Positions 6,163 to 11,458 of a DNA stretch of 11,458 nt are shown here, piece by piece (position 1 is the first letter of the stretch; the number at the start of each line of letters is the position of its first letter). Made by a program: the position numbers and the translations under genes. Source of the DNA: Gemmatimonadota bacterium (lineage in GTDB: Bacteria; Latescibacterota; UBA2968; UBA8231). A model generated the notes under the pieces. It was not told the origin of the DNA. It did no database searches and was given only the letters and a program-made list of their open reading frames with translations. Location of the stretch: NCBI GenBank assembly GCA_026706165.1, contig JAPOZF010000589.1, positions 1 to 11,458 on the forward strand, in the 5' to 3' direction.

Positions 6163-6277
6163 CATGAATACACCAGGTCCGGGTGAGGTCTCCGGCATGA
6201 ACTTCGAAAGCCGTTCCGCCTCCCGATTCAAGCCGGGATCCCCGAGCCTCCCGTCACCCCCGGGAAGCTGAGGGCGG

Positions 6278-6691
6278 ATGACAGCCGCTGATCTCCCGGA
6301 TCTCAACGCCGGTCTCAACACGCTCAGCGCCCTGTTTCTCGGGCTGGGGTATTTCCTGATCCGGCGCGGCCGGCGCCGCATGCACATGCGCGCCATGCTG
6401 GCCGCCCTGTTCACCTCTGCCCTGTTCCTGTGCTCCTATCTCTTCTACCACTGGACAGTCGGCTCCGTACCCTATCCCCACCACGACTGGACCCGCTGGC
6501 TGTATTTCGCCGTTCTGATACCTCATGCGGTTCTCGCCACGGTCATGGTGCCTTTCATCCTCCTGTCCCTGTGGCACGCATACCGGAGGCAGTTCCGGCG
6601 TCATGCGCGAATCACACGCTGGGTCTGGCCCGTCTGGATGTACGTATCCCTCAGCGGTGTAGTAGTCTACGCGATGCTCTACCGGATGTAG
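6278..6691 (+). CDS. DUF420 family membrane protein
   Basis: This 137-residue protein has four predicted membrane helices (about 12-28, 38-58, 75-99 and 114-135) and the spacing of the DUF420 family (Pfam PF04238). Histidines cluster at membrane edges: His36, His58, His83 in IPHAVLATVMVPF, and His100. The relative CtaM in Staphylococcus aureus is needed to mature haem-copper terminal oxidases, so a role in respiratory oxidase assembly is an inference; no cytochrome oxidase gene is in this window. ATG 6278 is preceded by GAGGGCGG, an adequate ribosome site with short spacing. The gene stands between the tRNA unit and mltG with a hairpin after it. I saw no promoter of its own in the 115 bases upstream, so it may depend on readthrough or on a weak unrecognised promoter. 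Confidence 0.85.
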   Translation: MTAADLPDLNAGLNTLSALFLGLGYFLIRRGRRRMHMRAMLAALFTSALFLCSYLFYHWTVGSVPYPHHDWTRWLYFAVLIPHAVLATVMVPFILLSLWHAYRRQFRRHARITRWVWPVWMYVSLSGVVVYAMLYRM

Positions 6692-6716
6692 CCCTGAGCC
6701 CCTGTGCCAAACGGGC

Positions 6717-6751
6717 GGGCCCCTCCGGTGCCGGTCGCCCGGACCGGGCCC
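6717..6751 (+). terminator. GC-rich hairpin after the DUF420 gene, likely terminator
   Basis: GGGCCC (6717-6722) pairs with GGGCCC (6746-6751), and TCCGG (6724-6728) pairs with CCGGA (6739-6743), leaving a ten-base loop and a small internal loop. It is followed by the T-rich but broken stretch TATTTCTT, which already overlaps the -35 of the mltG promoter. It lies 25 bases after the DUF420 stop, so it could insulate that gene from mltG. Confidence 0.55.
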
Positions 6752-6760
6752 AGGTATTTC

Positions 6761-6789
6761 TTGACACCGATTCCGGGCTCCGGTACAAT
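6761..6789 (+). promoter_or_regulatory. Near-consensus sigma70-type promoter of mltG-pcrA
   Basis: A perfect -35 TTGACA (6761-6766), a 17-base spacer and the -10 TACAAT (6784-6789, five of six) make this the best promoter in the window. The expected start near 6796 leaves a leader of about 80 bases before the mltG ATG. No terminator or known riboswitch is visible in that leader. Confidence 0.85.
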
Positions 6790-6875
6790 CGATCCGTCCT
6801 GCCCGCATCGATGCCATCCTACCCAGATCTTTCAGATTCATTCTTGAACAACGGTTTCCCCGGGACCCCCTCTTC

Positions 6876-7895
6876 ATGAGCAGGTCTTCGGTTCTGATCC
6901 TCGGTGCCCTGATGGCGGTCGCGGTTGCCACAGCGTCCGGTCTTGCCGCCGCGGTCTGGTGGCTGGACCAGCCCACCGGAGCCGGCGAACAGGTCGTCCG
7001 CATCGACAGGGGGATGAACGCGCGCCAGATCGCCGATCTCCTCGAGGAGCGCGGGTTGGTGCGCAGCTCCCGGATTTTTTCGTGGAACGCAAGGTTGAAC
7101 GGACTCGCCCGCCGGCTCGAAGCCGGGCGCTACCCTCTTTCCGGCGCCATGACCGGCAGCGAGATTCTGCAGAACTTGCAGAAAGCGCCCCTGGAAATGG
7201 CTCGGGTGACCGTCCCCGAAGGCCTGACCCTGGGCGAAACCGCGTCCCTCCTGCAAGAGCGGGGATTTGCCGACTCCGCCCGGTTCGCAGCCCTTGCCAC
7301 CGACCTGGAGATGGTCAGGAAGCAGGGGGTAAAGGCAGCGACCCTGGAAGGGTACCTGTTCCCCGAAACCTATTTCTTCGGCAAGGGTGTATCGGAGAGG
7401 GAGATCATCGATCGCATGGTCTCGGAGTTCTTCTCCGTAGTCGACGACCCGTTGGTGGCGCGGCTCGACTCTCTCGAAATGTCGCTGCACGATGCGGTCA
7501 TCCTCGCTTCGATCATAGAGGGAGAAGCAAGGGTCGACAGCGAGCGCCCGATCATTTCATCGATATTCCACCGCCGCCTGAAACTGCGGCGGCGGCTCGA
7601 GTCGTGCGCTACCGTCGAGTACGCCCTGGGCTTTCACAAGGAAAGGCTGAGCAACGAGGATCTGCGGGTTAACTCCCCGTTCAATACCTACCTCCACCAG
7701 GGACTGCCCCCCGGGCCGATCGGCAACCCGGGAAGGGCTTCCCTGACGGCTACCCTGTATCCGGCCGACACCGAATACCTGTATTTCGTGGCACGGGGCG
7801 ACGGCACCCATTCCTTCAGCCGCACCAACAAGGAGCACGAAGCCGCCAAGCGGGCAATCCGGCGCGAGCAGCGCCAGCGCCGGACCCGGGGATAG
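6876..7895 (+). CDS. mltG: Endolytic murein transglycosylase MltG
   Basis: MltG cuts nascent peptidoglycan strands inside the chain and is thought to act as a terminase for glycan elongation, anchored in the inner membrane facing the wall. The 339-residue protein has an N-terminal membrane anchor (about 6-29) after a short Arg-containing cytoplasmic tip. A LysM-like region follows (about 40-105, VVRIDRGMNARQIADLLEERG), then the YceG catalytic domain. LEGYLFPETY (157-166) and ILASIIEGEA (209-218) are hallmark motifs, Glu215 aligning with the catalytic Glu218 of E. coli MltG. NSPFNTYLHQGLPPGPIGNPG (266-286) is the typical substrate-cleft segment. The C-terminus is strongly basic. Length is normal. 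The ribosome site before ATG 6876 is weak (CGGGA). Its promoter is at 6761-6789, and pcrA follows after 35 bases. Confidence 0.94.
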   Translation: MSRSSVLILGALMAVAVATASGLAAAVWWLDQPTGAGEQVVRIDRGMNARQIADLLEERGLVRSSRIFSWNARLNGLARRLEAGRYPLSGAMTGSEILQNLQKAPLEMARVTVPEGLTLGETASLLQERGFADSARFAALATDLEMVRKQGVKAATLEGYLFPETYFFGKGVSEREIIDRMVSEFFSVVDDPLVARLDSLEMSLHDAVILASIIEGEARVDSERPIISSIFHRRLKLRRRLESCATVEYALGFHKERLSNEDLRVNSPFNTYLHQGLPPGPIGNPGRASLTATLYPADTEYLYFVARGDGTHSFSRTNKEHEAAKRAIRREQRQRRTRG

Positions 7896-7930
7896 ACGCC
7901 GCGAAGGCCTCAAAACAGCCTCTCCCCGCC

Positions 7931-10234
7931 GTGAATCCGATCACCGACCTCAACCCCGCGCAACGGGAAGCGGTTCAGTGCAGCGAGGGCCCCCTGCTCG
8001 TTCTTGCCGGGGCCGGCTCCGGAAAGACCAGGGTTCTTACCTGCCGCATCGCCCATCTCATCGACGCCGCCGGAGTTCCCCCCTGGAACATCCTCGCGGT
8101 GACCTTCACCAACAAGGCGGCCGGGGAGATGCGGGAGCGCATCGAGGAACTGGTCGGAAACGACGGCTCCGGCATCTGGACGGGCACCTTTCATTCGGTC
8201 TGTGCGCGCATCCTGCGCTACGAGTCGCAGGCGTTCGGACTCGAGTCCTCGTTCACCATCTACGACGAGGAGGACCGGCGCATCCTGGTCCGCAAAATCC
8301 TGGCGGACCTCGAAGTCGACGAACAGGAACTTTCCCCGCGCGCCGCAGCGGGCCGCATATCCCGCGCCAAGAACGGAATGGCGGACGCGGCCGCCTTCAG
8401 GGAACAGATCTCCTCTTCCAGCGCGCCCCAGAACCGCATCACCGCCGACGTGTTCGAGCGCTACGAGTCGGAACTGCGCCAGAACAACGCCTTCGATTTC
8501 GACGATCTCATCTGCGAGCCGGTGCGGCGGTTCCAGCAGCACCCGGAGGTGCTCGAAAAATACCGCAACCGGTTCCGCTACATCCTGATCGACGAGTACC
8601 AGGACACCAATCGACCGCAGTACCTGCTCGCCAGGCAGCTGGCCGCCGAGCACCGGAACATCTGCTGCGTCGGCGACGACGATCAATCGATATACCAGTT
8701 CAGAGGCGCCGACATTCGCAACATCCTCGACTTCGAACGCGACTACCCGGACGCCACCGTCGTCCGCCTCGAGCAGAACTACCGGTCGACCGGGCGCATT
8801 CTCGAAGCGGCCAACGCCGTCATCCGGCACAACCTCGACCGCAAGGGAAAGAACCTCTGGACGCAAGCCGAGGAAGGGGACCCGCTCCGGGTCGGAGACT
8901 GCGGAGACGACCGCGCCGAAGCGCGTCACATCGTCGCTGCGATCTCCGCGACCTGCCGGAAGGAAGGCCTGTCCCTGAGGGAAGCGGCGGTGCTGTACAG
9001 GACCAACGCCCAGTCACGGGCACTCGAAGAGGAGCTGCAGCGGGGAGGTGTTCCGTACGCAATTGTCGGCGGCATCCGCTTCTACGAACGCAGGGAAATA
9101 AAGGATCTCCTCGCCTATCTCAGGCTGCTGGCGAACCCGGCCGACGACGTCAGCCTGCTGCGGATCATCAACGTCCCCAAACGCGGAATCGGCGCCGCCA
9201 CGATCCAGCGCCTGCGGGAGGTCGCCTTGCGGGGCGGGATGGGCCTTCTGCAGGCGGTGACAGATGGAAACGTCCCCGGACTGGGAACACGTGCGGCGAC
9301 TTCCCTGGAGCGCTTTGCGGCCATTCTCCGCGGCCTGCGCCGGGACCGGGAGCGCCTCGAGCTGCCTGAGCTCGCCGAGCAGGTACTGGTGCGAACCGGG
9401 TATCTCGACGCCCTCCGCGACGACCCCTCGGTGGAAGCGAGGTCCCGGGAGGAGAACATCGGCCAGCTGCTGGCGAGGATCGCCGAGTTCCAGGAGTCCG
9501 GCCCGGCGGAACCGAGCGGTTCCGAAAGGCGCGGTCTCGAGGGTTTCCTCGAAGAAGTCGCCCTGATGTCGCCGGTCGACGAGACGGGGACCGAGGCGGA
9601 TTCCGTCACCTTGATGACCCTGCACATGGCCAAGGGGCTCGAGTTCCCCCTGGTGTTCATCGCCGGCATGGAGGAAGGCCTCTTCCCGACGGCGCGGGCC
9701 ATCGAGGAAAGCCGGAGTGGGGGGGGCGCGATCGAAGAAGAGCGCCGTCTGTTTTATGTCGGCATCACCCGGGCGCAGCGCTTCCTGGCGCTGACCTTCG
9801 CGCGCTGGCGCTACTCCTTCGGCTCTCTCAGCCCGACCGAGCCTTCCCGGTTTCTCGAGGAGGTTCCCCGGGAGCTGGTCGAGGTGGAGGAGGTTTCTCA
9901 CCGTGAAGGGATCGGTTTCACCGCCGCGCAGAGACGCGCCGACTCGGACCGAAGGCGCGGCTCCGGGCGGGCCCGACACCTCCCTTCCCCAAAGCCCAAG
10001 GCAGCCGTGAAAAAAGGCATCCACTACGAATTCGACGACGAACCGGGGTCAGCGGCCGGGGAGGCCGGCGACGACCTCCTTGCCGTAGGACGCTGGGTCA
10101 GGCACCCCGCCTTCGGCCGCGGCGAGATCGTCGACCGCGAGGGCAGCGGTGAGGATCTCAAGCTTTCGATCCGCTTCGGCTCCTCAAGACCGAAGAAGAT
10201 TATGGTCGCCTACGCCCACCTTGAACCGGCCTGA
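7931..10234 (+). CDS. pcrA: ATP-dependent DNA helicase PcrA/UvrD
   Basis: This superfamily 1A 3'-5' helicase acts in nucleotide excision and mismatch repair, in replication and in removing stalled polymerases. All motifs are present in the 767 residues: Q motif LNPAQREAV (7-15), Walker A GAGSGKT (27-33), motif Ia AVTFTNKAAGEM (56-67), DEYQDT (221-226), DDQSIYQFRGA (250-260), NYRST (283-287), motif V LMTLHMAKGLEF (561-572) and motif VI RRLFYVGITRAQR (605-617). A disordered basic linker (about 655-712) leads to a C-terminal Tudor-like domain (about 715-767, VRHPAFGRGEI), which in PcrA/UvrD binds RNA polymerase. PcrA and UvrD cannot be told apart here. The start is GTG at 7931, 35 bases after mltG, with no ATG or clear ribosome site nearby, so it is probably co-transcribed. 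Confidence 0.95.
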   Translation: MNPITDLNPAQREAVQCSEGPLLVLAGAGSGKTRVLTCRIAHLIDAAGVPPWNILAVTFTNKAAGEMRERIEELVGNDGSGIWTGTFHSVCARILRYESQAFGLESSFTIYDEEDRRILVRKILADLEVDEQELSPRAAAGRISRAKNGMADAAAFREQISSSSAPQNRITADVFERYESELRQNNAFDFDDLICEPVRRFQQHPEVLEKYRNRFRYILIDEYQDTNRPQYLLARQLAAEHRNICCVGDDDQSIYQFRGADIRNILDFERDYPDATVVRLEQNYRSTGRILEAANAVIRHNLDRKGKNLWTQAEEGDPLRVGDCGDDRAEARHIVAAISATCRKEGLSLREAAVLYRTNAQSRALEEELQRGGVPYAIVGGIRFYERREIKDLLAYLRLLANPADDVSLLRIINVPKRGIGAATIQRLREVALRGGMGLLQAVTDGNVPGLGTRAATSLERFAAILRGLRRDRERLELPELAEQVLVRTGYLDALRDDPSVEARSREENIGQLLARIAEFQESGPAEPSGSERRGLEGFLEEVALMSPVDETGTEADSVTLMTLHMAKGLEFPLVFIAGMEEGLFPTARAIEESRSGGGAIEEERRLFYVGITRAQRFLALTFARWRYSFGSLSPTEPSRFLEEVPRELVEVEEVSHREGIGFTAAQRRADSDRRRGSGRARHLPSPKPKAAVKKGIHYEFDDEPGSAAGEAGDDLLAVGRWVRHPAFGRGEIVDREGSGEDLKLSIRFGSSRPKKIMVAYAHLEPA

Positions 10235-10420
10235 GTCCCTGCGCCGATTTTCGCATTTCGACCGCCAGACCCTCTTGGAGGAAAGCCCGGTCCAATGCCA
10301 ACCGTTTCATCCCGGAAGTCTGCCCTCAACCCTGTTCCGGCCTCCCCGCTTGCCCCCGGAAGCCCGTTTTTGCGACATTCGACCACCCCGCTTAGGTTTG
10401 CTAATTGGTTGTAAATCACA

Positions 10421-11458
10421 ATGTTGGAGCAACAGGCGCGCACTGTGGACCGCCCCCTTGACCAACCCTTGCGGGTTTCCTTCACGAACGTCGGCTGCAA
10501 GCTGAACCAGCACGAGCTGGAGACGCTGCAGAACGGATTCGACCGCCGCGGGCACGCCGTGGTCGGGGACGGGGAGGCGGACGTATGCGTGGTCAATACC
10601 TGCACGGTCACCGGATCGGGCGACGCCGATTCGCGCAAGGCGGTGCGCCGGGCCCGGCGCAGGAACCCGGGGGCAACGGTGGTGGCCACCGGCTGTTACG
10701 CCCAGCGGCGACCCGGCGACCTCTCCGCAGCCGGGGCTCACCTTGTGCTCGGCAACGACCGCAAGGCCGAGCTCCTGCAACTGGTGGAGAGCTACCTCGC
10801 CGGCGGCGAGGAGTTGCATCCCCCGGCACCTGACCGGGCCCCTGTCGGCCGTTTCCTCGAAATCGAAGGAGTCGTAGCCCGGGGCCGCACCCGCGGCACC
10901 CTGAAGATCCAGGACGGCTGCGACGAGCACTGCACCTACTGCATAATCCCGGCGGTGCGTGGAAAGGGGATCAGCAGGCCCGCCGCCGAGGTGGTGAGCC
11001 AGGCGCGGAAGATGGTGGAGGCCGGGTACTGCGAGCTCGCCCTCACCGGCGTTCACACCGGCAGTTACGGCGGCGACGGCGGCGGGACGAGCACCCTGGT
11101 TCCCCTGCTGAAGGAACTCGACGCTATCGACGGCCTCGAGCGTATCCGTCTCAACTCGGTGGAGCCGGCCTACGTCAGCGAGGCGCTTGTCGACCACGCC
11201 GCGACCTCGGCCAAGTTCTGCCGCCATTTCCACATCCCCCTGCAGAGCGGCGACGATTCCGTCCTGCGCCGCATGGGGCGCCGCTACCGGCGCGGCGACT
11301 ACGCGGCCACGATCGACCGCATTCACGAGGCTGTCCCGGATTGCGCCATAGGGGCCGACGTCATGGTCGGCTTCCCCGGGGAGGAGCGGGCCCACTTCGA
11401 CAACACCCGGTCCCTCCTGCGCGACCTTCCGGTTTCCTACCTGCACGTGTTCCCGTAC
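10421..11458 (+). CDS. mtaB: tRNA (t6A37) methylthiotransferase MtaB, 3' end cut by the window
   Basis: MtaB is a radical-SAM enzyme that inserts a methylthio group at C2 of N6-threonylcarbamoyladenosine 37, giving ms2t6A in tRNAs that read ANN codons. The visible 346 residues hold the UPF0004 domain with its [4Fe-4S] cysteines Cys26 (VGCKLNQHE), Cys61 (NTCTVT) and Cys92 (TGCYAQR), then the radical-SAM CxxxCxxC at Cys167, Cys171 and Cys174 (GCDEHCTYC). HIPLQSGDDSVLRRMGR and ADVMVGFPGE follow near the cut. The VGCKLNQHE and GCDEHCTYC forms fit MtaB better than MiaB or RimO. The frame stays open to the window end, and the C-terminal TRAM domain lies outside. ATG 10421 has no clear ribosome site; GTG at 10445 is an alternative. 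The 186-base gap after pcrA suggests a separate promoter, but I found only a weak candidate. Confidence 0.92.
   Translation, partial: MLEQQARTVDRPLDQPLRVSFTNVGCKLNQHELETLQNGFDRRGHAVVGDGEADVCVVNTCTVTGSGDADSRKAVRRARRRNPGATVVATGCYAQRRPGDLSAAGAHLVLGNDRKAELLQLVESYLAGGEELHPPAPDRAPVGRFLEIEGVVARGRTRGTLKIQDGCDEHCTYCIIPAVRGKGISRPAAEVVSQARKMVEAGYCELALTGVHTGSYGGDGGGTSTLVPLLKELDAIDGLERIRLNSVEPAYVSEALVDHAATSAKFCRHFHIPLQSGDDSVLRRMGRRYRRGDYAATIDRIHEAVPDCAIGADVMVGFPGEERAHFDNTRSLLRDLPVSYLHVFPY

Noticed and set aside
6163..6277. Possible integration scar downstream of tRNA-Thr
   Set aside because: No repeat of the tRNA 3' end, no integrase fragment and no change in base composition is visible.
7910..8929. Minus-strand open frame of 339 codons opposite pcrA
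   Set aside because: The plus strand shows every superfamily 1 helicase motif; the antisense translation has no motif and a composition typical of shadow frames.
9014..10024. Second minus-strand open frame opposite pcrA
   Set aside because: It is antisense to the helicase C-terminal half with no family resemblance or ribosome site.
10307..11446. Minus-strand open frame of 379 codons at the right end
   Set aside because: It covers mtaB, whose plus-strand iron-sulphur cysteine motifs are unmistakable, and it also runs through the mtaB upstream spacer.

Overview
The window is GC-rich bacterial chromosome. It carries housekeeping genes in ordinary order, three near-consensus sigma70-type promoters (TTGACA with a 17-base spacer) and two clear factor-independent terminators. 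An FtsA of full length, an MltG-type murein transglycosylase, a DUF420 membrane protein and a proton-antiporter-like protein fit a walled bacterium, most likely Gram-negative. The gene content recalls Desulfuromonadales/deltaproteobacteria, but that placement is a weak impression and not demonstrated. I see no insertion sequence, phage gene, CRISPR array or obvious transferred island.

Layout. Bases 1-81 may be the last codons of a gene entering from the left. Bases 184-2881 form a minus-strand block read right to left: ssb, then a zinc-dependent phospholipase C-like protein, then a CPA-type antiporter-like membrane protein whose GTG start directly abuts the preceding stop. A 292-base divergent spacer separates ssb from a plus-strand SelA-like PLP enzyme (3174-4289). 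The spacer after it (4290-4705) is rich in structure: two inverted repeats, then a strong promoter followed about 20 bases past its expected start by a strong terminator. ftsA follows (4706-5923), with no ftsQ or ftsZ beside it.

Next comes a self-contained tRNA-Thr(CGU) unit with its own promoter, encoded CCA and terminator (5969-6162). A small four-helix DUF420 protein follows. A near-consensus promoter then leads into mltG (6876-7895) and a PcrA/UvrD helicase (7931-10234), probably one transcript. The start of mtaB, a radical-SAM tRNA methylthiotransferase, begins at 10421 and is cut by the window end.

How the genes relate. ssb and pcrA serve DNA replication and repair. ftsA and mltG serve division and wall growth. 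The tRNA and mtaB serve decoding; MtaB modifies t6A37 in tRNAs reading ANN codons, a class that includes tRNA-Thr, although the two genes are not adjacent. I found no convincing undescribed multi-gene system. The most interesting signal is the promoter-terminator unit upstream of the isolated ftsA, which could make a short RNA or attenuate ftsA.
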